A program made the translations under genes and the position numbers. From the NCBI GenBank assembly GCA_029237695.1, contig CM055267.1, forward strand, positions 12,179,043 to 12,243,042: DNA of 64,000 nucleotides, given 5' to 3'. Each line of letters starts with the position of its first letter. The stretch's first letter is position 1. Of the stretch, positions 24,011 through 37,770 are shown piece after piece. Below the pieces are notes generated by a model, which was not told where the DNA came from, searched no databases, and saw only the letters and a list, made by a program, of their open reading frames with translations. Source of the stretch: Conchocele bisecta. Lineage: Eukaryota; Mollusca; Bivalvia; Lucinida; Thyasiridae.

Positions 24011-24115
24011 GTGTACTCGCCACTACTTCGCCGCCTTCATATCAGGCTGCTGTGAAGGCAGAGGGACTCGCCACTACTTCGCCGCCTTCATACCAGGCTG
24101 CTGTGAAGGCAGAGG
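24006..24115 (+). repeat. ~54-bp tandem duplication
   Basis: Two near-identical copies of ACTCGCCACTACTTCGCCGC through GAAGGCAGAGGG. Confidence 0.85.
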
Positions 24116-27100
24116 GCTGCACTAACACATTCTAGTACGGTAAGTTTGTTCAAATATGTTATTGTTAATCAAAGTTGTTGCTTACATTTTAATGCTGATT
24201 TTCACAAACGTCATTTTAAAAATTACGTTTCGTACTCTCTTTTGCTCACCGACTTACGCAAGTTGCTTTGTAAGAGTAGCATTAACGGAACTGACATGGC
24301 TGTAAGATTGAAAGGTTCGCAATTCACAAATTTGACTGTGGAGCAGAGCACAAATCATAACGACCGGTGAATAATAGCGGCGTAACAGGGGTATCGAAAC
24401 TGGGTACGATATGCAATGACTACACGGTACATTTGTGCCTGTTCATTTCAATCAAGTGGGCGGCAAACCATATAAGCAAGTATCTGTGACCCTCCCGTAC
24501 CGTACGTACCAGAGTTACAGTTCCTCCCATAGCATTCCCCTGCAGAGTGGCGAATCAGATTTCAAATCAGATTTCAATTGAAATCTGTGTTAGAATTAGG
24601 AAACTGATATAAACTAATATTTCTAAAGTAGTTGTTATCCTTGCAGCATATCCTAGGAATAAAATTGTGTCTACTTAGAAACTAGGGTCCAACAAAAATA
24701 TTTCATGTGAGTTTTAGCTGGTACTGATTGGGTCTCTAGTAGATTTTAGCTTAACTTTACTTAGTAGGTCTTGTGATTTGGTAAATTTATGAAATAATTA
24801 ACGTAATATCGTAGTTTCATAATACAGACATTTACTTCAAATAAAAATTACACGAAATTGCTCATAATTAACATTTGATGTGCGAATCAAATCTGAGTCG
24901 CTACTCTGCAGGGGAATGCTATGGGACCAAGGCTAGTGTAATTGTGTAATGTAGCAGAACCAGCTGATGAATGGAGTGTGAAATAAGATTAGGATACTTT
25001 ATAATTAAGCCCATGGCGTCATTCCTAATCTTCCGTTGGTGGTAGCTTTCTTCCGTTGGTGGTATGCTTACAGTCTGGCTTTATCCCTGGAACTTGCCGA
25101 TGGAAACTTCTTCTTACGCGGTTTGTTCACTAGCGTAGTATTGGCAGGTGCTTGCGAATCCTTTTCCAAAACAGTTCCATTGCGTGATTGTGTAAAATCG
25201 GTTGCTATTTTCCTCCAAAGCGCATAAAACATTTAGAATAATCGTAGGGACATGACGATCGCATGTATCCATTACAGTAGCGTAATCATTTGTCGGGTTT
25301 ACCCCCGCATCGAGAATTTCCGTAAACCGCATTCGTCACTAATCACGGAAATGTTCACGGTCAGTTTCCCGGACATTTTTTTCAAAAGACACCCATCTGT
25401 CAACCGGTGAAAAATGTTCCACGTCGCCATTGGGCATGTAAGTTTTTAATCAAAATTATTAAAATACCTTCAAAATGTTGTATTTAAGCTATTCCCACTT
25501 TTGTTCACTCATAAACATCATTGTTGAAAACGATTTACAAAACATGGTTCTGCCAGTCTGCGTCACTGGATTCTTTAGCCATTTTGAGAAGTCAAGGTCA
25601 TGTAAACAGACTGGTAGCCACATGTCAATTTACCAGAATAGAGCTTCTCATTTTACTGAGGGGTCTTATACGAAAAACAATGAAAAAAACTAACACAGAA
25701 TTATATTCTTGATCACACAGATGTAGATATACACTCTGTGTTTTTAGTAGAATTTATTGTTCTGTTGATTATAAAAATGCTCAGAATAATATGCGACAGT
25801 TTGTAGATTGTTATTATCTTGTAGTTGGCATAGATCCCTCTTGTAGTGTGAACCATAATGAATAGGGTAAAATAGCTTGTACCACAACTGAAAATTAAAC
25901 GTGATCTGAAAGCATCTTGCATTATGAATATTAGCCTTGTGATCATATTATTGTCATTTATGACTGGCAAAGGAAATGGTGGACTACTGGAAAATTGTGT
26001 ACTGTACACTCCTCTGATAATTTACATAACCATTGTTTACACTGACCCGATGGTGTACCACAATACAGAATGAGAATAACCCAACAACAAAAACTCCAGA
26101 TTCTAAGGTCACAATCTATTTTCTACAAGCGCCTCGATGATACATTAACACAATGGACGACATGGAAAGAAGCGGGACTTAACGATAAGTTTATAGTTTT
26201 AAAATGTTTTTAATAATTGTTTTTAAATGCTAATAGCTCTAGTAACTGGCCAACGAATGCTTATTAACCAGAACCTAAGTAAATCCACTGTATTATTTCC
26301 GATTATAGCACATTTCTATGCAGTATTTTCCGTCCGGTACCGGCATTTATTGATCTCCCTAGTGGGCCAATACATTCAAAATGGCCGCTTGTAAGGTGGC
26401 AGTGACCAGTTAGCCGCCAGTTTCGTATAACGGCACCGTTGAAATTTATAAATATTACACTTTCTGCTGATTAAAATTCATTTTATTTGTTTAATTAATT
26501 TTTTGTAGTTGATTTTGTATTTTATTCAGATTTTACATCGTATTAATTGATGAACGCTAATTCCAGGGCCATCTGACCTGTTCCCATTGATCAGAAATGG
26601 GCAAATACGAATTGGGGGTATGTTGTGACAAAAACTAATGAAAACAACATTTTTTCTGGGAGTTTCAAACAAGAATTTATTTGAGAGAAAACTCATGGAT
26701 GGGAACTGGTTTGCACCATGATAGTACATTTGCCTCTGGATGATGATTGAGAACACATGCAACATTCAATCTGTAGTTCCGCAAGCAACGTGGCACGGCA
26801 TGGTTTTAAAGTGAATATTTTACCTCGGAATTGGATAATTTTAAAGAGGCTGCACGGAGATATTTCACATTCCTGCATATGTAAGGAGCACTAAAAGAGC
26901 AGCATATTTGTGTTTATGTAAAAGCTTCTAGTGTATCTAGGTCACAAATGTCAAACGCATATTGTTGTCTGTCCACTTATTTGGAATATTGCATTAAATA
27001 CATACTGTCCGAGGGCGTGAAATTGATAATTTTAAATTAACTGGTAACTGCCCCCTTAACAAGGTCAATGCTATTGGACAACTAATTACTGCATGTAGGC

Positions 27101-27220
27101 GATAACAAATAGCCTCTACTCGATCATTAGCATAGCTCCGCCTACATATCAAAGCTGGGTGCCAGATTGTTAAGTACGATCATGTCGTAATCAATCGATT
27201 TCTTAAAACTGAATTCAATA
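24116..27220. other. no gene seen; diverged repeat at 26390-26790
   Basis: Non-coding. 25030-25065 has a tandem CTTCCGTTGGTGGTA. 26390-26430 (GTGACCAGTTAGCCGCCA) and 26640-26790 match the receptor intron at 13025-13190. Open frames are short and lack recognisable domains. Confidence 0.5.
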
Positions 27221-27229
27221 CCCCAATCC

Positions 27230-27483
27230 AGTAACGGTGAAACCAGCTGGACTACCACTCCACATATATGTCTCTGTATAGTCACCATGTCTGTCTCTAT
27301 CTATAAGACACCAAGTGGCCAGAACTGGTGATACCAGCTTGACAACCACTTCACGTAGGTGCCTGCATGTATAGTCACCCTGTCCGTCTGTATAGCGACC
27401 AGGTTGCCATACCTGGTGAAACCAGCTGGACAACCACTTCACGTAGGTCCCTGTGTAGTCACCCTATCTGTCTGTATAGAGAC
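27230..27483 (+). repeat. 84-bp satellite, subfamily A (segment 1)
   Basis: About three units with CCAGCTGGACAACCACTTCA and CGTAGGT. Interrupted at its right end by the family 2 hairpin MITE. Confidence 0.85.
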
Positions 27484-27787
27484 CAGTAGCCGATTTCACC
27501 AACATTGCAACGTATACTTTTCTAACAAAGTCTACTTTGAGGAAGACATTTTCAATTTTAGGATAAATTTATTATTTTATATAATACTGAATTTATTACA
27601 TTATCACAGTCATTTTGACTGTGATAATGTAATAAATTCAGTATAATAATTCTGCATACTTTTAATCATCAAATATATGCAGTCGTTATTTCTATATGAA
27701 ATGATGTAATGATGAAAAATAAATGATTACTCTCTCAATGTATACTTTGCTAGAAAAGTATACTTTGCAATGTTGGTGCAATGTTGC
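27484..27787. mobile_element. hairpin MITE, family 2 (second copy)
   Basis: Starts CAGTAGCCGATTTCACCAAC and has the same inner palindrome (about 27571-27652). Its right end, TTTGCAATGTTGGTGCAATG, is degenerate. It sits in the 84-bp satellite, interrupting it at GACCAG. Confidence 0.82.
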
Positions 27788-28404
27788 AGTGTACGTGTTG
27801 GTAAATCGACAGGGTATATGCGAGGAGGGCGTGTATGAGTGGTGGCCGTTGACGAGAACTGGTGCAGTGTCATACCTGGTGGTTCACCATTTGAACCGTC
27901 TTCCGCACATATGGAATGACGGATGGTTCACCATTTGAACCATCTTGTGTGAAATTGATACAAATAGGAAATTACACATAGCGTTTATCTACTGGATAGT
28001 CGGTCTACAAGAAGTTGCTTATGTGACAACTGTAACCGTGTGTCAGATGTATTTTCATTTAATTGAGAAGTATTATGTAATCATCACTGTGTATGGTATA
28101 TATATGGTATTGTATGACTGAGTAGATTAGTGTACTTAATGCATTATTGACAGAAATTACTTTTCAACAAAGCAAAATAGACTACATGGACAACGCTATT
28201 TGGAAGTTATATTGCTAGTGGAGCATTTTGTTAAATATACTTTTGTTCATAATATGACTGTTTGGACAGGGATATGTGTTGATGAAGAGGTTGTGTGTCA
28301 AGGAAACATTTATCCTAATTGTATATACATGTAATATATATGAATAATATGTAACAGAACGGTGTTATATAATTATCTTCCTGCAACAACCTATATAAAT
28401 ATCC
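27788..28404. other. unique spacer, no gene seen
   Basis: Contains a tandem GGTTCACCATTTGAACC at about 27881-27945; otherwise AT-rich and non-coding. Confidence 0.5.
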
Positions 28405-30110
28405 CTAGAAACAACCACTTCACGTAGGTCACTGTGTAGTCACCCTATCTGTATGTATAGAGATCAGGTGGCAGAACTAGTGAAACCAGCTGGAGAACCA
28501 CTTCACGTAGGTCCCTGTGTAGTCACCCTATATGTCAGTGCAGAAACAACTTCATGTAGGTCCCTGTGTAGTCACCCTATATGTCTGTATAGAGACCAGG
28601 TGGCCAGAACTAGATAAACCAGCTGGACAACCACTCCACGTAGGTCCCTGTGTAGTCACCCTATATGTCAGTACAGAAACAACTTCACGTAGGTCCCTGT
28701 GTAGTAACCCTATATGTCTGTATAGAGACCAGGTGGCCAGAACTAGTGAAACCAGCTGGACAACCACTTCACGTAGATCACCGTGTAGTCACCCTAGCTG
28801 TCTGTACATATATCAGGTGGCCAGAGCTAGTGAAACCAGCAGGACAACCACTTCACGTAGGTCCCTGTGTAGTCACCACGTCTGTCTGTATAGATACCAG
28901 ATGGCCAGAACTAGTGAAACTAGCTGAACAACCACTTCACGTAGATCCCTGTGTAGTCACCCTATCTGTCTGTACAGAGATCAGGTGGCCAGAACTAGTG
29001 AAACCAGCTGGACAACCACTTCACGTATGTCCCTGTGTAGTCACCCTATATGTCTGTACAGAGACCAGATGGCCAGAACTAGTGAAACCAGCTGGACAAC
29101 CACTCAGTAGTCATGTGTAGTCAGCCCCTATCCCATGTCAGTACAGAAACAACTTCACGTAGGTCCCTGTGTAGTCACCCTATCTGTCTGTACAGAGATC
29201 AGGTGGCCAGAACTAGTGAAACCAGCTGGACAACCACTTCACGTATGTCCCTGTGTAGTCACCCTATATGTCTGTACAGAGACCAGATGGCCAGAACTAG
29301 TGAAACCAGCTGAAGAACCACTTCACGTAGGTCCCTGTGTAGTCACACTATCTGTCTGTACAGAGACCAGGTGGCCAGAACTAGTGAATGTCACGTAGGT
29401 CCCTGTGTAGTCACCCTGTATGTCCGTATATATACCAGGTGGCCATAGCTAGTGAAACCAGCTGAAGAACCACTTTACGTAGGTCCCTGTGTAGTCACAA
29501 TATCTGTCTGTACAGAGACCAGGTGGCCAGAACTAGTGAATGTCACGTAGGTCCCTGTATGTCCTGTATACCAGGTGGCCAGAACTAGTGAAACCAGCTG
29601 GACAACCACTTCACGTAGGTCCATGTGTAGTCACCCTGTCTGTCCGTATAGATACCAGGTGGCCAGAACTAGTGAAACCAGCTGGACAAACAGTTCACGT
29701 AGGTCCCTGTGTAGTCATCCTGTCTGCCTTTACAGAGGCCAGATGGCCAGAACTAGTGAAACCAGCTGGACAACCACTTCAAGTAGGTCCCTGTGTAATC
29801 GCCCTGCTTTCTATATAGAGACCAGATGGCCATAAATGGCGAAATCAGCTGGAAAACCACTTCACGTAGGTCCCTGTGTAGTCACCCTATCTGTCTGTAT
29901 AGAGACCAGGTGTCCAGAACTAGTGAAACCAGCTGGACAACTACTTCACGTAGGTCCCTTTGTAGTCACCCTATCTGTCTGTACAGCGATCAGATGGCCA
30001 GAACTAGTGAAACCAGCTGGACAACCACTTCACGTAGGTCCCTGTGTAGTCATCCTGTATGTCCGTATATATACCAGGTGGCCAGAACTAGTGAAACCAG
30101 CTGAACAAGT
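28405..30110 (+). repeat. 84-bp satellite, subfamily A (main array)
   Basis: About 20 units of 84 bp with occasional shorter ones. Unit landmarks: TTCACGTAGGTCCCTGTGTA, GTCACCCTATCTGTCTGTA, AGACCAGGTGGCCAGAACTA and GTGAAACCAGCTGGACAACC. Because 84 is 28 codons, open frames persist across units in several frames; that is periodicity, not evidence of a protein. Related to subfamilies B and C at 43.2-45.4 kb. Confidence 0.93.
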
Positions 30111-30275
30111 AACGGTACTCAAGTCTTCGTGAAAGTTGTACGTTATTATAAAGAAAACAATAACAACCCATAAAACACAAGTCATCGTCTTTGGTGCGCT
30201 ATATATAATACAAATACATCTGTTCGTCAGAAAAAATATTAATTTAAATTTACTGTAAAAATGACATCACATATT
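30111..30275 (+). repeat. ~165-bp direct repeat, left copy
   Basis: Shares AACGGTACTCAAGTCTTCGT and ATTATAAAGAAAACAATAAC with 31171-31340, at well over 90% identity by eye. The pair brackets the (TCTG)n tract and the last satellite segment. Confidence 0.85.
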
Positions 30276-30289
30276 ATGTCACTTCACGT

Positions 30290-30765
<476 letters not shown>

Positions 30766-31170
30766 TAATACGGACGGACATAAATAAGAAACTATAATCC
30801 CCTCAACATACATCGTATGCCGGGGTGTTGGCGGGCGGCGGGGGTGGGGGTATGAAGTCCGCCTTTTAGAACTGGAAATTGAATTACAACATCACGCAAG
30901 TTCAATTTAAATCATATATACTTTATTTTTGTCATGGAAGCACAATCACACCGGGGTGTGAGGTCGCGCGGTTTCCAACCTGCGTGACGTCGTGTGCATG
31001 TATTTTAGATGCGTTTACAGTAGTTTTCCTTTAATATCTTTCAAACTAAAATGAGTTTGTTTTATGAAACATAGCACAGTTTGCATTAAGCTCTTAATTC
31101 TGTCGTTTTGACGAAGAATCGGTTACCGTCAATGTAAAATAAAAATGTATAGAGCATGTGAAAGTAAGAA
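30766..31170. other. no gene seen
   Basis: Non-coding, with a G-rich stretch at 30820-30853. Confidence 0.5.
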
Positions 31171-31340
31171 ACGGTACTCAAGTCTTCGTGAAAGTTGTAC
31201 ATTATTATAAAGAAAACAATAACAACCCATAAAACACAAGGCATCGTCTTTCGTGCGCTATATATAATACAAATAAATATGTTCGTCAGAAAAATATTAA
31301 TTGAAATTTATTGTAAAAATGACATCACAGATTATGTCAC
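31171..31340 (+). repeat. ~165-bp direct repeat, right copy
   Basis: Matches 30111-30275 through AATGACATCACAGATTATGT. Confidence 0.85.
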
Positions 31341-31547
31341 GTCGAAAAAATCATGTTCGGAAAGCATGTGATCACCTACCCTAGAAACTGTACAAAGAGA
31401 CACTAAATAATTAGGTGGTCCACCGCCTGAAAAGAAGCTCGAGCTGAATGCGACCAGTGTAGCTCAATATAGGGGGCCCACATTACCGTTTTACTAGTAT
31501 CAGCCAACAGACCGTCGTTCGTTTACGCATACTGTACATCACAAATG

Positions 31548-33790
31548 CGTGTTTGTTTGTTTGTTGGGGTTTAACGGCCTATCAACAGCTAAGGTCATTT
31601 AAGGCCGGGTCAATGGGTTTAGTACTAAATCCCATATATTACCAGTACATGTACAAATAGGGGAAAAATATCAAAGTCAGAACTGAATATTTACAATAAA
31701 AAAAAAATATAATCAGAATAATCCTGATCGGATGCCACGTTCTTGCCACACCAGACTAGCTTGGCCCCCTCTAAAAAGCAGTAGGATCAGTAATAATCTT
31801 ACTACTTTTATAATGGGCAATAACCCAATTCAACTCCCCGGTAACAAAAGATCCAAAGACAAAAACGTACGCCAAACCCGGCAAATCGTGATTCCTATAA
31901 GGAGGAACCCCACCGTTACGCCGTCGCGTTCACTCGACCAAGCACCCACCCACATCACAAATGTACATGTGCATGAAGAAATTGGTCTTACTAGTGTAAA
32001 TCCAGGCCAGTCTGGGTATTGTGCAGTCTGATCAGTGTCTGCACTGTTTGCCATTCAATCAGTGAAACAGCCGCCATGCTTCAAACAACAACCAGTGTAG
32101 ATCGTTATCAGGCTGTATGATGATATCAGGACATAGACTGGCCACAAATGTCATCAGTTATATACATGCAGTGGTGACAGTTTATTTATTTAATGTGTTT
32201 AACAGCATGTCAACAGCTAAGGTCATGTTAGGACTGGTGGACCGGGTTGAAACCCATTTGTAACCCGCATGAATGTGGGGGAAATCTCAAAAATGATTTG
32301 ATGTATTGGTGTTTAACGGCCTATCGACAGCTAAGGTCATTTAAGGCCGGGCCAACCGGTTCGATCCCGTATATAACCTACTGCATTGGGGGGAAAATAC
32401 CAAAATCAGAACTGAATATTTACATAAAAAAAATGATATATTCAGCCCTGAAATTAGAATAACCTGACCTTGTAGCAGATCCATACCACACAGTCTCCAC
32501 TCTCCACACAGGTCTCCGTTCGGGATTCCGGTAAGGGTGAATCCCGATTGTTGAATTACCCATGACATGCTCCCACCTGCCACCCACAAAATTAAAACTG
32601 AATATCTGCAGACAATACTATATATTCAGCCATGAAATAAGAATAACCAGACCTGGTGCCAGGATCTCACCACAGCCGACATTTAGCCCCACTCCCCAAA
32701 AGTAATAGGATTAGTACTAATCTTACAACTTTCATAATGGGTATAACCGGATTCAACTGTCAAGTAACAAGGAAGCCAAACATGTACCGGAGGGTCAAAC
32801 CTGGTAAATTTAATTGAAGAATGATTTGTTTATTTAATGGTGTTTGTTTTTGTTTGTTTATTGGTGTTGAACTGCCTATCAACATCTAAGGTCATTTAAG
32901 GCCGTGCCAACGGGTTCGATCCCGCATTTAACCTGCTTCATTGGGGGGAAAATTCCAAAATCAGAACGGAATATGTACATCGAGAAAAATATATTTAGCC
33001 CTGAAATTAGAATAACCTGACCTGGTGCAACAAGGTCCATACCGCACCAAAGTCACTTGGCCCCTTCTCCTGTTAAAAAGTAATACCGGTAGGATTACTC
33101 TTATAAGGGGTATAACCAGATTCAACTGTCACATACAAAATTCCAAAGACGTATGTGAGGGCAAAACCAGGTCTCAACTCGGGATTCCGGTAAGGATGAA
33201 CACCGATCGTTCAAATACCCATCGCATATATAAACCCCGGCCGCTGCCTGGATCGACAAAGACAAACGTATAACCTGACCTGGTGCCAGGTTCATACCAC
33301 ACCAACGTCACTTGGCCCCACACAAATATTTAAAACACTTTTAACGCAAATTTGACCTTGTCTGTTTGTTTATTGGTTTTTAAAACGGCCTTTCAACACA
33401 TAAGGTCATGTAAGGCCGGGCAAACGGGTTCGATCCCGTTTTAACCTGTTGCATTGGGGGGAAAATCCCAAAATCAGAACGGAATATGTACATCGAGAAA
33501 AAATATATTCAACCCTGAAATTAGAATAACCTGACCTGGTGCCAGGTCCATACCACACCAGTCACTTGGCTCCTTCCCCTAAAATAGGATTACGAATGAT
33601 CGTAATACTCACATAAGGGGTATAACCAGATTCAACTGTCACATACAAAATGCCAAATACGTATGTGAGGGCCAAACCAGGTCTCCAGTCGGGATTGCAG
33701 TAAGGATGAACCCCGATCATTAAATTACCCATCGCATGCTCCCACCTGCCACCCACACATACAACTTTTGTGACGGACGGACGGACAGTC
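31548..33790 (-). repeat. cluster of SINE-like repeat copies
   Basis: At least four copies in the same (minus) orientation: about 31548-31960, 32290-32620, 32845-33290 and 33360-33790, with fragments between. Each begins TTTAACGGCCTATCAACAGC or similar, then AAGGTCATTTAAGGCCGG, and carries CAGAACTGAATATTTACA and AGTAATAGGATTA. Adjacent copies share GGGGGGAAAATCCCAAAATC, suggesting local duplication rather than only independent insertions. Confidence 0.8.
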
Positions 33791-34225
33791 ATGACAAAAA
33801 CAGTATGTCTCGAGGGAGACATAATTACACCACTCTGTACTGTAGAGTAGCAGTAGTTTACACAACTTGTGTGTTTACAATATATGGAAAAACGATGTCA
33901 GTAATGTCACAATGACAGGTTACCTTCAACCAATCAAAGCATGTTTTCGGACACACCTTCGATATCACGAGACAGTCGCCCATACTATGGCCGGCCTGCG
34001 GAAATTAATTCACATACCGGAAACTCATGACCACATACTGTTTACCATCAAGTCTGTAAATCACACATATTTTACCAACAGTGTATGCCCTTTCAATGCT
34101 GCATGAGTGGGATAACAGAATAGGAGCTATACTGGCTAAAATGACTTAAGACCCAGTTTACACGTCAATAATGCATTTCATATTGCCTGAAGAGACCTGA
34201 ATATCAACTAAAATGTTATGAAAAT
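33791..34225. other. no gene seen
   Basis: Non-coding spacer. Confidence 0.5.
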
Positions 34226-34405
34226 GAATGTGTTTAACGTCCCAGCAACAGTTAAGGTCATATAGAGACGGACCACAGTTTAAAGTCTCGTCTGACAGAC
34301 CAGTGGGATGGAAACACTATGAATGTATTTTAGATGCCTAAGGCAAGGTTTGAACCCACAATCTCCGGATTGGAAATCAGGTGTTCTAACACCTAGGCAA
34401 CAAAA
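34226..34405 (-). repeat. tRNA-derived SINE-like sequence
   Basis: On the minus strand 34395-34325 reads GTTGCCTAGGTGTTAGAACA (A-box-like) and later GTGGGTTCAAACCTTGCC (B-box-like), followed toward 34230 by a body with CCTTAACTGTTGCTGGGACG. The spacing fits a tRNA head. It is not scored as a functional tRNA. Confidence 0.6.
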
Positions 34406-34602
34406 CATCTTGAAATATTTATACCAAATAAGTGAAGAATATCACAAGGTATATATACTATAGGAATGAGTACCGTAGTATTGTAAAACATTGTTATTTT
34501 CTCAGGCAGGACTCCAAAATAGACAGATATAGAGTTTATTCAACTACATGTACCAGTATACCTCGTGCGCACCTTCTCAAAAGACAATACAAATGTAATT
34601 GT

Positions 34603-34685
34603 TATAAACTTGGAAAAGTCGCGGGAATACTGGACGAGGCCTTCCGGCCTTCGTCCAGTATTCCCGCGACTTTTCCAAGTTTATA
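34603..34685. repeat. 83-bp near-perfect palindrome
   Basis: Arms of 39-40 bp begin TATAAACTTGGAAAAGTCGC. The only imperfection is one extra A in the right arm next to the GGCC/GGCC core. It is followed by GCTATTTATAG. The design resembles the 10.4 and 21.3 kb palindromes but the arm sequence is unrelated. Confidence 0.9.
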
Positions 34686-35049
34686 GCTATTTATAGCGCA
34701 GGTATTTTCTTGCCTATCAAAACGTGAAGTTTCCACTGTAAGTTCATTATCCCAATGTTGATGTGGCGTCATGAATGAAAACGGAGAAAATTAGTTGCAC
34801 TTGCGGCAGAAAATTTTACGTTTCTGTAAATGTTTTTCATTTTTGTCTTGGGTACAAACTCGCACGACTCGTCTCAATTGTTCATCATTTGCGAGTCAAA
34901 TTTCATAAAATTATATTGCTCAATGATGAGACAAGATGCTATCAACTGGTTTATTGCATAATATGGGCATTCAAAGTGCAACACAGTATAATAACTAGAA
35001 AATGTGTTCATAGAACATGCATGCCCTCAACCACATGCCTTGATAGTAA
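34686..35049. other. no gene seen
   Basis: Short open frames only; no recognisable domain. Confidence 0.5.
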
Positions 35050-35395
35050 AAGGGCATCGTTATTACGAAACTAATCCCTAGACATACATTGTGGGCAAAT
35101 AATATTGAAATTGGTGAAGGAGTTTTTGCATTTACCTTACAAACAAGGTGAACACAAGTCCCCAGTGACGTGACATTGACCATGGGTGTTCAGGCGTGGG
35201 TCGTATGCAAAACAAAGCACCATCCCTAGACATTGTGGGCAAATATTATTGAAATTGGTGAACGAGTTAAGGGGTTATTGAAATGTTAAACGCATTTGCT
35301 TTACGGACGGATGCACGGACGGACGGGACAGGGGTAAAACATAATGCCCCCACCCCCCCCCAAAAAAAAACATTGGTGGGGGCATAAAAATCACT
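35050..35395 (-). repeat. interspersed repeat, inverted copy of 3530-4125
   Basis: Carries CATTGTGGGCAAATATTATT, GACGGATGCACGGACGGACG and a C9/A9 run before CATTGGTGGGGGCATA. Confidence 0.78.
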
Positions 35396-35785
35396 ATACA
35401 CTAGTGTAATTAAATATGCAAACTAGAAAATTGTTTGCAAAACAAAATGCCACCGATGTTGAGAATTAATGAATACAACAGTAATCATTGAGCGAGTGAT
35501 TGGTGAAAACAATATTTTCAGAGTCGAATAAGGGGCATAGCTGTGGAATGATCGGTGGGAGGGACAACAAATATTGTTACGTTACACACTCCTGCACTTG
35601 ATGGTTGGGATGTATACTGTGTATGAAGAGAATCGGCCGGAAACTGTAGAAGTAGTTCACCGGATAATGAAAAAATAAAATTCAGAATTGAAAAAGGGGC
35701 ATAACTGCGGATGAAATGGTGGGACAGCAAAAAGTGTTGCGTTACGCACTCTTGCACTTCATTGTTGGGATGTACAGTTATTTAT
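35396..35785. repeat. ~180-bp direct repeat pair
   Basis: 35512-35610 and 35690-35775 share GGGGCATAACTG, TGGGA(G)GGACA, GTTACACACTCCTGCACTTG/GTTACGCACTCTTGCACTTC and GTTGGGATGTA. Non-coding. Confidence 0.65.
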
Positions 35786-36110
35786 TTACAGTTTGTCGGA
35801 CTACCACGCTGGCGACCTGAGTTCGATTCAGGGTTCAGTTCCAGGGTGTCAGTATTTCTGAGATACTTTGTATTTCTTGTTCTACTAGTCCTTTCAGATG
35901 GGGAATTTAAACGGCGGTCCCGTGTACCATATTTGAAGGAGAGTCTAGGCACGTTAAAGAACCAGAGGGGACTATTCTAATAAGAGCTAGGCCCCCTGGG
36001 GCCGGTTTCCTCTGTATCCTCCTCCTTCCTATCTCCCATTCATGGGAGACGACATGCAAGGTCATCGAGCCAGTGCCGTCGTTAAATCGAAGCATTTACA
36101 TTTTTTTCAG
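35786..36110 (+). repeat. tRNA-derived SINE-like sequence
   Basis: CTACCACGCTGGCGACCTGA then GTTCGATTCAGGG resembles a tRNA B box. The body contains GGCACGTTAAAGAACCAGAG and ends CGTCGTTAAATCGAAGCA. Confidence 0.55.
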
Positions 36111-37266
36111 TTTGGGACGGACATGTGTAATATAATTCCTGCCATTAGGACTACTCGGAAGCCTCGTTACCTTGAGTCTGGTAGGTTACTGGTAAGGCTG
36201 ATAACTCTTGGAAGTCTCGCAATGGTTTATGGTACTTGGTTGGTATAATACTCGACACTTTCCGTCCTTGTCGGGTATGTCTGGAAACCACAAGGCGGCG
36301 CTGGAAAGCTACATAGGGCGCTGTATCATCTGGGTATAAATACAGAGAATCGTCGCATATTCGGGAGTCTGTGATTAGCACTGAGAGATACTGCTACATA
36401 TATATATACTAGGGACAAGCGAAATGTATTAAAAGGAATACCGGAAGTCGCCTTCTTAGAGGGCTGTGACTTAACTGGGAGCTGGTACATTGGTATAGCG
36501 ACAGGGTCGCTGGAAACTATATCGGAGATAGTTAACTAGGTGTATATAATAGCAGCTGTTGTTAAGCCGGGACTCGATAGGAGTTAGAATAAGTTGACAG
36601 ACCGTATGCACAGGGCCAGCTGTGTTCGACCGAGACAGCATAGCATTCGTCCCATTGCGAGGCGTCCATCTATTCATGTCTTAATAACTTTTAATCAAAG
36701 TAGTAAATTCCCATGATCAAATTTGCTGTAATCAACAATCATTTTAAACTGTATATATTTTTGATTCCCACTAAATTAAGACATTGCCTATGCAGCTGAA
36801 GTTCGTAGGAGCTGAAGTACACGTTACACTAGTTTACCAAAAATACAAAATAAAATTTCGCAGAATTTTGTCAATAAAAAGTTATTTTTTGTATTTCTAT
36901 AAACAATAAAAGCTTAAAATATTTCTCAACTACTAGTTACATGCATATTGAAATAGCCCACAATTTATGTAATTTAAAAATATGTAAATTTGGTACTTTA
37001 TCATTGTTTTTGAAAATTCCAGGGGGAACTACCACTTTACAAGAGTAAGCCATCATGACTGTACATCAAAACAGTCATGACGTCATGAATATTGAATTAC
37101 AGCTGCTTTTCCTAGGTCGGACACAACGACCTCGTATCATAAAATGAAATAATGTGTTTCATGCTCAAACGTACATATTGTAGTGGAAAGTTCATATGTT
37201 CATTTCAGAATTATCGTTATCCTGCTGAAATACATAAAATACATAGAAAATTACAATTTTAAACAA
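36111..37266. other. no gene seen
   Basis: AT-rich, non-coding by inspection. Confidence 0.5.
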
Positions 37267-37711
37267 TGTTATTTGGTTACAATGCGAGCTTGTGTCCCAC
37301 CAGAAGCTGCATACATTATAATAAACTTGCAAATGTTTTCATACAGCACAAATGCCCCCCATATCGCTCTGATAGTAAACGAGTCCAAATTCTAAGTCGA
37401 AAACGGGGAAATAATGACCCTCCACTAATGCACTATACTATAGTCGTGGGGCATACTAACAAAGCAAATGGCGTTATTTAATCTCAAGGGTAATCATTGT
37501 AATACATTCAGTATTGCGAGCCCCGTTCAATTATAACAGTACCGACGAATGCCAGAACACGTCGAATGCCTGTCGTTCAGAGTTTTGGGACCAAAACCAG
37601 GATAACGGTTTCGGGTGTGCCCCTGTAACTGGTGTACTGAACATAAAAGTCGATTCTGTCGTGAAGTCTGAGCATATACCTGGTTTTGCAAAACCGTTTG
37701 ATTTGATATTA
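37267..37711 (+). repeat. dispersed repeat, copy 1 (partner at 54482-54960)
   Basis: Shares ACCAGAAGCTGCATACATTA, GAAAACGGGGAAATAATGAC, ACTATAGTCGTGGGGCATA and GCATATACCTGGTTTTGCAA with 54482-54960. Short open frames through it are not conserved in length. Confidence 0.88.
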
Positions 37712-37713
37712 AC

Positions 37714-37770
37714 GGTACATGCCCACTCAGTAAGTCCAAAATGTTCTTTATAGGAATTAAATAAGTATTA
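37714..37770 (+). mobile_element. TTAA-target MITE family 1, end fragment
   Basis: TTAA followed by CGGTACATGCCCACTCAGTA and AATGTTCTTTATAGGAATTA. Confidence 0.7.

Noticed and set aside
28532..30132. Long open frames with 28-residue repeats (for example VKPAGQPLHVGPCVV)
   Set aside because: The 84-bp satellite is a multiple of three, so several frames stay open at once across the array; there is no start context, domain or splice evidence.
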